Shown here piece after piece: positions 7,354 through 16,558 of a DNA stretch of 58,991 bases. This DNA comes from JBPOJN01 sp052033505 (lineage in GTDB: Bacteria; UBA10199; JACPAL01; GCA-016699445). The first letter of the stretch is position 1; every line of letters starts with the position of its first letter. The notes beneath the pieces were generated by a model. That model was not told the DNA's origin. It searched no databases and saw only the letters and a program-made list of their open reading frames with translations. The stretch is taken from positions 1 to 58,991 of the forward strand of contig JBPOJN010000003.1 in assembly GCA_052033505.1 (NCBI GenBank). The letters are read 5' to 3'. A program made the position numbers and the translations under genes.

Positions 7354-9594
7354 ATGCAACTCAACCCCGAACAACAAGAAGCCGTCCTGCATGCCTCCGG
7401 TCCTTTGCTTATCTTGGCGGGTGCCGGGACGGGGAAGACGCGTGTGCTGACCCATCACATCGCGCACCTGGTGCAGAATTGCGGCGTAGCGCCGTGGAAT
7501 ATCTTGGCGGTCACGTTCACCAACAAAGCCGCTGAAGAGATGCGCAGCCGCACATACGCCTTGCTGGGAAACAACGCTTCTTACGGTCGCGGATACTCGC
7601 CAGAATCAATGCCGTTCATTTCCACGTTCCACTCGGCTTGCTTGCGCATCCTGAGGCGTAGTCTCCCCTTGGGTGAAGAAAACTTCGTCATCTACGACGA
7701 TGGCGACACGACGACGCTGATCAAGAAATGCCTCGAGGAATTGCGCATCGACGAAAAAACCTTGGCCCCGCGCGCGGTGGCGGCGCGTATTTCGTCCGCG
7801 AAAAACGAATTGATGTCGCCGGATGACTACGCCGACCAGGGCAGCGATATTTTTCAGACCCGCGTGGCGGATGTTTACCGGCTCTACCAGAAGAAACTGC
7901 GCGAGAATAACGCCTTGGATTTCGGCGATCTGATCTACCGCGTGGTGACCCTCTTCCGGTCGCGCCCCGACGTCTTGGCGCGCTATCAGGACCTCTACCA
8001 TCACATCCTGATCGACGAATATCAGGACACGAACCACGCGCAGTACGTGCTCACGCAACTCTTGGCCTCGAAAAACCGGAATCTCTGCGTGGTGGGCGAC
8101 GATGACCAATCCATTTATCGATGGAGAGGCGCGAACATCCAAAACATCCTGAATTTCGAGCACGATTATCCGGACTGTCGCGTGATCCGCTTGGAGAGGA
8201 ACTATCGCTCGACGCCGACGATCCTGGAAATCGCCAACGAAGTCATCTCGCAAAATACCGGCCGCAAGGGCAAGTACCTCTGGACCGACGAGGCCACGGG
8301 CCGCGGTGAAAAAGCCCTGCTCTATACGGCCCGCGACGAAGCCGACGAGGCCCGTTTCGTGGTCGATGAGATCGAAAAAAGGATGAAAGACAGTTCGGGA
8401 GCGTCCGCCCGGTATGACGATTTCGCGGTTTTCTACCGCACTAATGCCCAGTCGCGGGCCTTCGAAGACGAATTTCAAAAACGCCGCATTCCTTACGCGA
8501 TCTTCGGCGGCATGAAGTTCTATGAGCGCAAGGAAATCAAGGACATCACGGCCTATCTGCGCGTGCTCGTGAACCCGAAGGATTCGGTGAATTTGAAGCG
8601 CATCTTAAACGTGCCCGCGCGCGGCCTAGGCGCGAAGGCCGAAGAGCGTCTGGAGGATTTCGCCGCGCGCATGGAAATCTCCCTGTATGAGGCCATGGGC
8701 CGTGTCTTCGAAATTTCTGAAATGCAGAATCCGGCCAAGAAAAAGATCCAGGATTTTCACCGGCTGTTGGAAAGCTTGAGGGCGGACGTGCTGGCGACCC
8801 AGCCCCTGACGACCGTGGTCGAGGAAGTTTTGGAGAGGACCGGCTACACCGATGCTTTGAGGCAGGAAGGTACGATCGAATCCGAGAGCCGTCTCGAGAA
8901 CCTGCAGGAATTTTTGAACGTCATCGGCGATTTCGAAAAAGAAAATCCCGATCTCTCGCGTACCGAAGGCGCTGCGGCGTGTTTGGACCGCATCACGCTC
9001 TCCAGCGATCCGCAGGAGAACGACCAATACGATCCCGAGCGGGGCATGGTCCCGATGATGACGCTGCATCTGGCGAAAGGACTCGAATTTCCCGTCGTCT
9101 TCTTGGTCGGCATGGAAGAGGGCTTGTTTCCCCATTCGCGCTCGCTCGATGACGCGGAGGAAATGGAAGAAGAGCGGCGTCTTTGCTACGTCGGCGTTAC
9201 GCGCGCGCGCCGCAAGCTCGTCCTCACGCACGCGGCCCGGCGTCGTCTCTACGGCGGCGAGCAGTTTAACCTGCCGTCGCGGTTCTTGGAAGAAATGCCC
9301 GAAGCTTTATTGGAGAAACGTAATCCCTATTCCCAGTCGGTATCGACTCCGAAAACGCGTGCGTTTCCGGAGCATGATTGGGACACGCCGTCCCGCGAGA
9401 TTTTCTTCGACGACATTCCCGAGGAAGAAGCGACCTGCCGCGCCGGCGATACGGTCTCCCATCCGGTTTTCGGCGCCGGTATCGTGCAGAAGCACGAAGG
9501 CCGCGGCGACGCCCAGAAAGTCACCGTCCGTTTCCATAACGGAGCCCTCAAGACCTTGGTCCTGAAATTCGCCCAATTGACCCTGATCCGTTAG
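7354..9594 (+). CDS. pcrA: UvrD/PcrA/Rep-family DNA helicase
   Basis: SF1A 3'-5' helicase for repair and replication restart. Visible motifs in order are the Q-motif region LNPEQQEAV, Walker A GAGTGKT (residues ~21-28), TFTNKAAEEM (Ia), DEYQDTN (II), GDDDQSIYRWRGA (III), RLERNYRST (IV), TLHLAKGLEFPVVF (V) and YVGVTRARRKL (VI). The C-terminal ~60 residues, DTVSHPVFGAGIV onward, match the small PcrA/UvrD C-terminal domain known to contact RNA polymerase. Length 746 aa is normal. It is third in the plus-strand set after glmS (18 bp gap) and converges with the receiver gene 9 bp downstream. The symbol is chosen over uvrD by resemblance only. Confidence 0.93.
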   Translation: MQLNPEQQEAVLHASGPLLILAGAGTGKTRVLTHHIAHLVQNCGVAPWNILAVTFTNKAAEEMRSRTYALLGNNASYGRGYSPESMPFISTFHSACLRILRRSLPLGEENFVIYDDGDTTTLIKKCLEELRIDEKTLAPRAVAARISSAKNELMSPDDYADQGSDIFQTRVADVYRLYQKKLRENNALDFGDLIYRVVTLFRSRPDVLARYQDLYHHILIDEYQDTNHAQYVLTQLLASKNRNLCVVGDDDQSIYRWRGANIQNILNFEHDYPDCRVIRLERNYRSTPTILEIANEVISQNTGRKGKYLWTDEATGRGEKALLYTARDEADEARFVVDEIEKRMKDSSGASARYDDFAVFYRTNAQSRAFEDEFQKRRIPYAIFGGMKFYERKEIKDITAYLRVLVNPKDSVNLKRILNVPARGLGAKAEERLEDFAARMEISLYEAMGRVFEISEMQNPAKKKIQDFHRLLESLRADVLATQPLTTVVEEVLERTGYTDALRQEGTIESESRLENLQEFLNVIGDFEKENPDLSRTEGAAACLDRITLSSDPQENDQYDPERGMVPMMTLHLAKGLEFPVVFLVGMEEGLFPHSRSLDDAEEMEEERRLCYVGVTRARRKLVLTHAARRRLYGGEQFNLPSRFLEEMPEALLEKRNPYSQSVSTPKTRAFPEHDWDTPSREIFFDDIPEEEATCRAGDTVSHPVFGAGIVQKHEGRGDAQKVTVRFHNGALKTLVLKFAQLTLIR

Positions 9595-9603
9595 CCGGTT
9601 GTT

Positions 9604-10119
9604 TTAGAGATTCCAGAGGTGAACCTGCGATCGTTCGCGATGGATCGTGGAGACTTCCTTGTCGGAGGATTCTTTCGCCAGGTCGTGAAACGCTTCGTGC
9701 CGGTCCAAAATTTTTTGCACGAATTTCAAGACGCTCCGGATGCTGTTGTAGGGTTTCAGCAGGACGTGAATGTCGGCGTCCGTGATCTTGGATTCCAGAT
9801 CCTGGAAATTGCACGCATAACCCGTGGTGAAGACGACTTTCAGCGTTTTTGAGGTCGCACGGATGCGCCGTAAAAGGTCAAATCCGTCCATGTCAGGCAT
9901 GACGATGTCGCAGATCATCAGGTCGATCCCGCCGGAGGCGATTTCCGTCAGCGCTTGTTCCGCGCGCGTCGCGATTACGGGAACATAGCCCGCGTTCCTC
10001 AGCATTTTTTTCCACGCCCGCAGCAGGATTTCATTGTCGTCGACGACCAAGACCCGCTTGGCAGCCGCCGATTCGTTTCGCGAATGAGAAGAAGTCACCG
10101 TAGTGCTTACAGATAGCAA
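9604..10119 (-). CDS. Single-domain response regulator (receiver protein)
   Basis: A CheY-like receiver domain fills residues ~20-140: VLVVDDNE supplies the acidic pocket, LMICDIVMPDMDG the phosphoacceptor Asp, VFTTGYA the conserved Thr and VLLKPYN the Lys. No output domain follows; the C-terminal ~35 residues are charged and end in HLWNL. Such proteins pass phosphate in a relay or bind a partner. No kinase is adjacent on this strand, although the PAS kinase operon begins 2.5 kb away. The start is uncertain: the longest form uses TTG at 10119 and has no clear Shine-Dalgarno; GTG codons at residues 4 and 8 are alternatives. Upstream lies a pair of DnaA-box-like repeats. Confidence 0.85.
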   Translation of the reverse strand: MLSVSTTVTSSHSRNESAAAKRVLVVDDNEILLRAWKKMLRNAGYVPVIATRAEQALTEIASGGIDLMICDIVMPDMDGFDLLRRIRATSKTLKVVFTTGYACNFQDLESKITDADIHVLLKPYNSIRSVLKFVQKILDRHEAFHDLAKESSDKEVSTIHRERSQVHLWNL

Positions 10120-10146
10120 ACAGAGTGCCAGCGTTTTTTGAGGGGC

Positions 10147-10166
10147 TGTGGATAGGTTGTGGATAT
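10147..10166 (+). promoter_or_regulatory. Pair of DnaA-box-like direct repeats
   Basis: TGTGGATAG (10147-10155) and TGTGGATAT (10158-10166) each match 8 of 9 positions of the DnaA box read as TGTGGATAA. They are 11 bp apart, hence on the same helical face, about 30-50 bp upstream of the receiver gene. Two 8/9 matches so close are suggestive, but no AT-rich unwinding region or larger cluster is present, so a regulatory site is likelier than an origin. Confidence 0.35.
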
Positions 10167-10292
10167 CTCGGGTTCGATTCTAACTAACTAAAATACAAAG
10201 AGATTTAGAGTTGAAAGAGAGTGGGGGTAGATGGGTTAAAAATGCATCCTTTTCCGAGGGCTTTCGGCGGTTATTTTGACAAGTCCTTGAAA

Positions 10293-10703
10293 TTACTCGA
10301 TTCGGTCGTCGGCGACCTGTCGGAGATTATTCTTTTCATCGATGGAGGCGTGATCCCAGAGGGCGTCGCTGTCGATGTTGCCCACGCATTGGAAAATGTA
10401 ACCTTGGTCCGCCGGAGGGTAGGGCATGAACTCGTATTGGTGGAAGCGGTTCCCTGCGGGCGAACCGTTCAAGTCGGTCGGTGCCCAGTTTAAGTCGCGC
10501 AGATCATGGGTATAGGTTGCGTGCGCGAGATGATGGACATTTTCGAGTTTCCAGAGAGTCGCGAGGTTTTGATGGCATTCTCGTTGCCGGTCCCGGATTT
10601 TCTTCTTCAAATGCCGCGGTATGAAAATAGCCGCCGCCAGAGAAACCACGGCCACGATCGTCATGATTTCGATAAGTCCGAAATGATAAAAGAATTTTTT
10701 CAC
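10293..10703 (-). CDS. Type IV pilin-like protein with altered cleavage site
   Basis: The N terminus MKKFFYHFGLIEIM followed by a hydrophobic helix ending AAAIFIP aligns residue for residue with the class III signal GFTLIEL of type IV pilins and pseudopilins, including Glu at +5. The position normally held by the invariant Gly at -1 is His here and the +2 residue is Gly. The C terminus contains YIFQCVGNIDSDALWDHASID, resembling the Asp-rich tail of deltaproteobacterial pilins. At 136 aa it fits a pseudopilin. The start is GTG and no Shine-Dalgarno is seen; it follows aroE by 13 bp. Whether the prepilin peptidase can process this signal is doubtful; it may stay a bitopic membrane protein. Confidence 0.75.
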   Translation of the reverse strand: MKKFFYHFGLIEIMTIVAVVSLAAAIFIPRHLKKKIRDRQRECHQNLATLWKLENVHHLAHATYTHDLRDLNWAPTDLNGSPAGNRFHQYEFMPYPPADQGYIFQCVGNIDSDALWDHASIDEKNNLRQVADDRIE

Positions 10704-10716
10704 GCGAGGCGCTTTT

Positions 10717-11580
10717 TTAAGCTTTCTTTCTCAGAGCGTCAAGCAAGGCTCGGTGCATGACGCGTCTATCCGGCATCTTTCCGGTCCAGAGCTTAAAAGA
10801 CAAGGCGCCTTGGTGCAGCAGCATGCCGAGCCCCGTATGAATGCGAAGTTTGCGGCGTCGCGCCGCTTTGAGAAGGGTCGTCATCAAAGGACGGTAGACC
10901 AGGTCGGAGACGACAGCGGTCTTCGGCAAAAGCGCGAGCGGCAGTCGGAAGCCGCCTTTTCCCTTCATGCCGACGGAGGTGGTGTTCACGACCAAATCGA
11001 CGCCTGAAAAGAGAGTCGTGAACGAGGCCTTGTCTTGAGAGACGGCTTGAAAAAACGTCTTCGGAAAAATTTTTCGAAAGTAACGCGCCAGCGATCGCGC
11101 GCGCGCTGGCGTGCGGTTGCTGATGAAGATGGGATCCGCTCCGGCCCGTGCCAAAGCGTACAGGACCGCACGCGCCGCACCGCCGGCGCCCAAAACGAGA
11201 ACCGTTTTTCCGCTCGGACGGAAGCCGGTGTCTTCCGTCAAGGAGCGCAGGTAGCCCGCGGCGTCCGTATTGTAGCCCACCAAACCTTTTGGGGAAACGA
11301 CCAGCGTATTGATGGCTCCGATCGCGCGCGCTTCCGGCGAAATTTTTTTGCAATATTTCAGGACGGCTTCTTTGTGAGGGATCGTGACGTTCAAGCCCTT
11401 GAGATTTAAGCCGGCGACGTCTTTTTTCAAAAAAGCCGCGAGATCCCGGGGCGCGACGGCAAAGGCGCGGTACGAGGCGCCGATTTTCAAGCGGCTTAAG
11501 GCCGCGTTCTGCATGGCCGGCGAAAGCGAATGTCCGATGGGATCGCCGATGATGCCTAAAAGGCATGAGGAGTGTTTCAT
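10717..11580 (-). CDS. aroE: Shikimate dehydrogenase
   Basis: Reduces 3-dehydroshikimate to shikimate with NADPH in the chorismate pathway. Begins LLGIIGDPIGHSLSPAMQNAA with the substrate-binding SLS residues, has NVTIPHKEAVL with the catalytic Lys, the dinucleotide-binding loop VLGAGGAARAVLYAL at residues ~125-140, and the NRTPARARSLA stretch that carries the NADP phosphate-binding site. The C-terminal GLGMLLHQGALSF is the family signature. Length 287 aa is normal. Its start overlaps the ribF stop by 4 bp (11577-11580), so it is translationally coupled to ribF. Confidence 0.97.
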   Translation of the reverse strand: MKHSSCLLGIIGDPIGHSLSPAMQNAALSRLKIGASYRAFAVAPRDLAAFLKKDVAGLNLKGLNVTIPHKEAVLKYCKKISPEARAIGAINTLVVSPKGLVGYNTDAAGYLRSLTEDTGFRPSGKTVLVLGAGGAARAVLYALARAGADPIFISNRTPARARSLARYFRKIFPKTFFQAVSQDKASFTTLFSGVDLVVNTTSVGMKGKGGFRLPLALLPKTAVVSDLVYRPLMTTLLKAARRRKLRIHTGLGMLLHQGALSFKLWTGKMPDRRVMHRALLDALRKKA

Positions 11581-12518
11581 GGTTTCGTAAGTCTTTCGAC
11601 GCTTAAGATGTCTTTGCGGATCTGCGCCGCAAGGTCGCCCGGAGAGGAGAACCGGGTTTCTTCCCGGATTTTTTTCAAAAACTCCAAGCGTATCCGCCGG
11701 CCGACGATGTTTTTATGGAAACCGTCGAGGAGGTGAGTTTCCACGGAAACGGCGCCGGGTCCGAACGTAGGGCGGCTCCCGATATTGGTGAGGCTGCGGT
11801 AGGATCTGCGCCCTAGGCGCGTCCGTGTCGCATACACGCCCGAAGGCAGCAGGGCGTCGTTTTCGGATTTAAGGTTTGCGGTGGGAATCCCCAGTACTTT
11901 ACCTCCCACGCCGCGGCCCTTCACGACGAAGCCCTCGAGGAAATAAGGCCGGGCCAAGAGATCGTTCGCCTTCGGTAAATCTCCCGCCATAAGGAAGCGC
12001 CGTACCTGGCTGCTCGAGACCAAGGTCTCCTTCCAAAGATAAGACGGCAGAACGTGAACGGCGATGCCGGCCTCGCGTCCGAATTCCTCCAAGTGATTCA
12101 CAGTGCCGCTTTTATGGATGCCGAACGTGAAATTGAATCCCACGAAAATCTCAGAAGCCTTGAGTGTGCGCACGATAATTTCGCGGAAAAACTCCGCGGG
12201 CGTCTTGTGGGAGAATTTTAACGTGAATTTTTGGACGACGATTTTTTGGATGCCGGTTTCGCGGATCATCGAAACGCGTTGATCGACCGTGTTGATCATC
12301 AGCGGCGCGGCGGTCGGTGCGACGACTTTGACCGGGTGCGGGTCGAATGTATAAACCACGCTGCGTCCGCCGGTTTTTCGCGCGCGCGCGGTGACTTTAC
12401 GGAAAATTTCCCGATGACCCCGGTGCACGCCGTCGAAGACGCCTAAGGAAACGATGGTTCGGTTTTTTTTCGGGGAATTTCGAGACGTCATTGTGGTCGT
12501 GATGGTTGTCTTGCTCAA
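11577..12518 (-). CDS. ribF: Bifunctional riboflavin kinase / FAD synthetase
   Basis: RibF phosphorylates riboflavin to FMN and adenylylates FMN to FAD. The N-terminal nucleotidyltransferase domain shows SLGVFDGVHRGHREIF (the HxGH-type motif) and a VVYTFDPHP segment. The C-terminal flavokinase domain shows GRGVGGKVLGIPTANL and the acidic substrate residues within VSVETHLLDG. Length (313 aa) is typical. The upstream-most start is TTG at 12518 with a weak AAGG; ATG at 12491 would give a protein 9 residues shorter. It is divergent from the histidine kinase gene and is first gene of the ribF-aroE-pilin-like unit. Confidence 0.95.
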   Translation of the reverse strand: MSKTTITTTMTSRNSPKKNRTIVSLGVFDGVHRGHREIFRKVTARARKTGGRSVVYTFDPHPVKVVAPTAAPLMINTVDQRVSMIRETGIQKIVVQKFTLKFSHKTPAEFFREIIVRTLKASEIFVGFNFTFGIHKSGTVNHLEEFGREAGIAVHVLPSYLWKETLVSSSQVRRFLMAGDLPKANDLLARPYFLEGFVVKGRGVGGKVLGIPTANLKSENDALLPSGVYATRTRLGRRSYRSLTNIGSRPTFGPGAVSVETHLLDGFHKNIVGRRIRLEFLKKIREETRFSSPGDLAAQIRKDILSVERLTKP

Positions 12519-12598
12519 AGCGTAGACGCCTTATTTGCTTCGAAACTTCAAGCGTCAATTCGGATTTAAGATTGTCAGTCAAAAAATCCCGTGGTATT

Positions 12599-12628
12599 TT
12601 TCACCCCCTCAACTCTCTCGGGGTGAAA
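12599..12628. promoter_or_regulatory. 9-bp inverted repeat at the start of the histidine kinase
   Basis: TTTCACCCC (12599-12607) and GGGGTGAAA (12620-12628) are exact complements with a 12-nt spacer. The candidate GTG start of the kinase (12623) lies in the right arm. This could be an operator for the kinase operon or an RNA hairpin that hides the start. Confidence 0.5.
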
Positions 12629-13771
12629 TTTTTGCGAACGCAAAAACAAAAGAAGGATAAAAAAATTCCCAGGAATCCGTCCCTGGGGAAATTAAAAAAG
12701 CTCCAAGGGCTTTTTGCGGCCGTCGAACGCGGCAAGCTCATGTGGGAGGCGACGTTCGATGCGATCCGCGACCCGGTGGCGCTGATCGGTAAAGATTACC
12801 GGATCCTGCGTGCGAACCTCGCGGCCGCCAAACGCTCCGAAAGCAAGATCCACGATTTGGTGGGACGGCTGTGTTACGAGTCGTTCGCCGGGCGCGAGGA
12901 CGTTTGCCCGGGGTGTCCGCTTCAAGACACTTTAAGCTCTCGAAGACCGCATGCCGCCGAGATCGCAGGCATGATCCGGGAGAGTGATTTCCATGTCGCC
13001 TCCTCTCCCATGGCCAAGGGAGCGATCGGCAAAGGTCCGGTCGCCGTGCATCATTATCATGACGTCACCAAGGAAAAAAATCTGCAGCGGAAATTAATAC
13101 AGAGCGAAAAGATGGGCGTGATCGGGATGTTGGCCGGAGGCGTCGCGCATGAGATCAATAATCCTTTGGCCGGAATCCTCGCGTTCACGCAGATCTTAAG
13201 GCAAGAGCTCGCGGGCCGCGCCGAAGCGGTCAACGATTTGAACGAGATCGAAGAGGCGGCCAAGCGCTGCAAAAAAATCGTCGAGGATCTGCTGACCTTT
13301 GCGCGTCCCGGTGCCGGAGATTTCCAGCAAATCTCGGTCGTCGAAACGATCGATAAGATCCTGCCCCTCGCGCGGCTGAACCTCCGTCACCGCGGCGTGG
13401 AGTTGAAAACGGATTATTCGGACACGGCGCGCGTGCGCGGTAATGCGGCGCGGCTGCAACAGGTGTTCTTGAATCTCATTAATAACGCCGCTCAGGCGTC
13501 GACCCAAGGCGGTACGGTCGTCGTGAGACTGAAAACGTCACCCAATCGCCGCATGGTTTTCGTCGAGATCGAGGATCACGGCGCCGGCATCCGTAAAGAA
13601 GACCTTGGAAAAATTTTCGATCCCTTCTACACGACCAAGGCGCGTGAGGGCACGGGGTTGGGTCTTTCGATCTGCTATTCGATCATCGAGGAGCACGGCG
13701 GAAAGATCGAAGTTGAAAGCTCTTGGGGGCAGGGCAGTCTCTTTCGCGTGATTCTTCCGGTGACATCATGA
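12623..13771 (+). CDS. Cytoplasmic PAS histidine kinase (NtrB-like)
   Basis: Sensor kinase with no membrane segment. A PAS domain covers residues ~40-150 (WEATFDAIRDPVALIGKDYRI) and includes the cysteine motif CYESFAGREDVCPGCP, known in many PAS sensors and possibly redox- or metal-responsive. The H box is MLAGGVAHEINNPLAGI with the phosphorylated His; the ATPase domain shows NLINNAAQAS (N box), EDHGAGI (G1) and GTGLGLSICYSII (G2). The stop overlaps the next gene's ATG by 4 bp, so it is coupled to the first NtrC-type regulator, its likely partner. The start is uncertain: the frame is open to TTG 12506, while GTG 12623 or ATG 12740 are plausible; 12623 is used here (382 aa). Confidence 0.88.
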   Translation: MKFLRTQKQKKDKKIPRNPSLGKLKKLQGLFAAVERGKLMWEATFDAIRDPVALIGKDYRILRANLAAAKRSESKIHDLVGRLCYESFAGREDVCPGCPLQDTLSSRRPHAAEIAGMIRESDFHVASSPMAKGAIGKGPVAVHHYHDVTKEKNLQRKLIQSEKMGVIGMLAGGVAHEINNPLAGILAFTQILRQELAGRAEAVNDLNEIEEAAKRCKKIVEDLLTFARPGAGDFQQISVVETIDKILPLARLNLRHRGVELKTDYSDTARVRGNAARLQQVFLNLINNAAQASTQGGTVVVRLKTSPNRRMVFVEIEDHGAGIRKEDLGKIFDPFYTTKAREGTGLGLSICYSIIEEHGGKIEVESSWGQGSLFRVILPVTS

Positions 13772-15150
13772 AATCCATACTTTTGATCGACGACGAAGAG
13801 GTGTTGGTCAAGGCCCTCGACCGTTATTTGAAGACGCAAGGCTACGAAGTCAGCGCGCACACGGATTGGGAAAAAGGCTACCGTCGCTGCGTCGAACGAA
13901 AATTCGACCTCCTCTTGATCGATCTCATGCTCCCGAATATCTCCGGCATCGAAGTGCTCCGCAAATGCCGGGAAGCTCAGCCGGAATTGGTTTCGATCGT
14001 GATGACGGGTTTCGGCACGATTCCGTCGGCGATCGAAGCGATCCGCAGCGGCGCTTATCATTACGTGACCAAACCTTTCGACTTGGAAGATTTGGGTGTC
14101 TTGGTCGCCAAGGCCTTGGATCAAGTCCGTCTACGCGAGGAAAACCGCTTCCTGAAAAAACAACTGCAAGTCCGTTACGGCTTCGAGAATATCATCGGTG
14201 AGAGCCCGGCCATGTCGTCGGTCTTCCGTCTCGTGGAAAAAATCGCAGACACCGACAGCACGGCGCTCATCACCGGAGAGAGTGGGACCGGAAAGGAACT
14301 GATCGCGCGCGCGATTCATTACCGTTCGCGGCGTTCGGAAAAACCCTTCATCGCGGTCAACTGCGCGGCGATTCCCGAGGGGCTTCTGGAGAGCGAACTC
14401 TTCGGGCATTCTAAAGGATCGTTTACCGGAGCGGTGACGAATCATGTTGGTAAATTCGAGCAGGCCGATCACGGGACGATCTTCTTGGACGAAATCGGGG
14501 ATATGAGTCTGAAGCTCCAAGTCAAAGTCTTGCGTACGTTGCAGGAGCGCGTGGTTCAACCCGTTGGCTCGAATAAAAACCGCGAGGTCGACATCCGCGT
14601 CGTGGCCGCGACGAATCAGGACTTGGACCTGGCCGTGCACGAAAATCGTTTCCGCCAGGATCTTTTTTACCGCTTGAACGTGATTCCGATCCACCTGCCG
14701 CCGCTGCGCGAGCGCCGTGAAGATATCCCCATCCTGATCCAGCATTTCTTGAGAAAATACGGTTCGGAGAGCGCGAACACATCGCTGGCCCCCGACGCGA
14801 TCGAGCGCCTGACGGGTTATCCGTGGCCCGGCAACGTGCGCGAACTGGAAAATATGATGCAACGGCTCTTGATCCTGAAGGCAGGCCGGGTCATCGGCGC
14901 CTCCGATCTGCCCTTGGTCGAGCCCCGCGCGGCCGCCGCTGACGCCGCGCCTGCGGAAGAAGACGCGTTTCCGAAAGAAGGTCTCGATTTGAAAAAAGAG
15001 ATGGAGCGGTTTGAGGAAAACTTGATTCAAAAAGCCCTCCGCCGCAGCGACGGGAACAAAAACCGCGCCGCCCAGCTTTTGAAACTCAACCGGACGACGT
15101 TGATCGAAAAAATTAAGAAGTTTTCGCAGAAGTCTCAAAAGGACGCGTAA
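13768..15150 (+). CDS. Sigma54-dependent NtrC-family response regulator 1
   Basis: A complete activator of 460 aa. The receiver domain (1-120) has SILLIDDEEV, phosphoacceptor Asp52 in LLLIDLMLP, Thr in IVMTGFG and Lys in YVTKPFD. The AAA+ domain shows Walker A GESGTGKEL, the sigma54-contact loop GSFTGAV (GAFTGA variant), Walker B IFLDEIGDM and the arginine-finger region FRQDLFYRLNV. The C-terminal Fis-type helix-turn-helix contains GNKNRAAQLLKLNRTTLIEKI. The start is ATG 13768, which overlaps the kinase stop; an upstream GTG-initiated extension inside the kinase gene is rejected. It is the first of three tandem regulators and 2 bp before the second. Confidence 0.95.
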   Translation: MKSILLIDDEEVLVKALDRYLKTQGYEVSAHTDWEKGYRRCVERKFDLLLIDLMLPNISGIEVLRKCREAQPELVSIVMTGFGTIPSAIEAIRSGAYHYVTKPFDLEDLGVLVAKALDQVRLREENRFLKKQLQVRYGFENIIGESPAMSSVFRLVEKIADTDSTALITGESGTGKELIARAIHYRSRRSEKPFIAVNCAAIPEGLLESELFGHSKGSFTGAVTNHVGKFEQADHGTIFLDEIGDMSLKLQVKVLRTLQERVVQPVGSNKNREVDIRVVAATNQDLDLAVHENRFRQDLFYRLNVIPIHLPPLRERREDIPILIQHFLRKYGSESANTSLAPDAIERLTGYPWPGNVRELENMMQRLLILKAGRVIGASDLPLVEPRAAAADAAPAEEDAFPKEGLDLKKEMERFEENLIQKALRRSDGNKNRAAQLLKLNRTTLIEKIKKFSQKSQKDA

Positions 15151-15152
15151 AT

Positions 15153-16558
15153 ATGAAATCGATCCATGTTTTGATCGTCGACGACGATGAGTCGCATATC
15201 CGCTTCTTGGAAAAAGTGTTGCGCCGCGACGGGCGCACGTTTTCCGTCGTTGCCACCGCCGCCGAGGCATCGCAGTGGTTCTCTTCGCACCGGGTGGATA
15301 CGGTCCTGGCGGATCTGAAAATCGCGGGGTTGGACTTGTTGGAGGTCGTCAAAAGAAGCCGCGCCGACACGGAAGTCATTGTCATGACCGACGGAGGCTC
15401 GATCGAGTCCGCAGTCAACGCGCTCAAGCGCGGCGCCTTCGATTACGTGTTGAAACCCGTAACGGACGTGGAACGCATCTCCTCGCTCGTGCGGCAGAGC
15501 ATCGAAAAAGTCGAACTCAAACGCCGCGTGCGCGACTTGGAGGTCATGGACGCGGCCGATGATCGTTTTTCGGACATCATCGGGCGCAGCCCCAAGATGC
15601 GCGAGGTCTACCACATGATTTCGCAAGTCGCGCCAAGCCAATCGAGCGTGCTCATCTTGGGCGAAAGCGGTACGGGAAAAGAATTGGTCGCACGCGCGAT
15701 TCACGAGCGCAGCCGCCGCAAGGACAAACCTTTCGTCGTCTTGAACTGCGCGGCCTTGCCCGAGACGCTCTTGGAAGCCGAGCTTTTCGGTTATCAAAAA
15801 GGTTCCTTCACGGGCGCTCAAGCCGACCGCAAAGGCCTCTTCGAAGAGGCGCACGAAGGTACGATTTTCCTGGATGAAATCGGTGAAATTTCGCTGAACG
15901 TACAGGTCAAACTCCTGCGCGTCCTTCAAAACGGCGAAATCCGGCGGCTTGGCGGATCCGAGAACGTCCACGTCGATGTTCGCGTGGTTGCCGCGACGAA
16001 CAAAGATTTGAACCGCCTGGTCGAGGCCCAGAAGTTCCGCGAGGATTTATTGTACCGGTTGAACGTGATCTCGATCCAGTTGCCGCCGCTCAAAGAACGC
16101 AAAGACGACGTGGCCCTGCTCGCGCGGTTTTTCCTGAAAAAATACGCGAACCGCACCGGAAAACCCGTCGTCGATATCTCTTATGATACGCTCCAGACCT
16201 TAGAAGAATACCGTTGGCCGGGGAACGTCCGCGAGTTGGAAAACGTCATCGAGCGCGCGGTCGTGCTCGCCGAAGGTCCCACGATCACCGTACGCGAATT
16301 GCCGCCGAAACTTTTGGGAGAGTTTTTCTACGTGCCCGCGTCCGAAAGCGCGGAGGATTTGGCGCGGCTTTCCTATCAAGACGCGAAGCAAAAGGCCTTG
16401 AATCTTTTTAACCGGACTTATATTGCGAACCTGCTCCGGCAGACATCCGGCAACGTGTCCCTGGCGTCCGAACGAGCGGGAATGGACCGCAGCAATTTTA
16501 AGAAAATCATCAAGAAATACGATCTCGACGTCAAAGAGTTCAAGAAGAGGGATGTAGA

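Noticed and set aside
10221..10493. Plus-strand frame across the pilin-like gene
   Set aside because: The minus-strand pilin-like frame has a recognisable signal and C-terminal motif; the plus frame has none.
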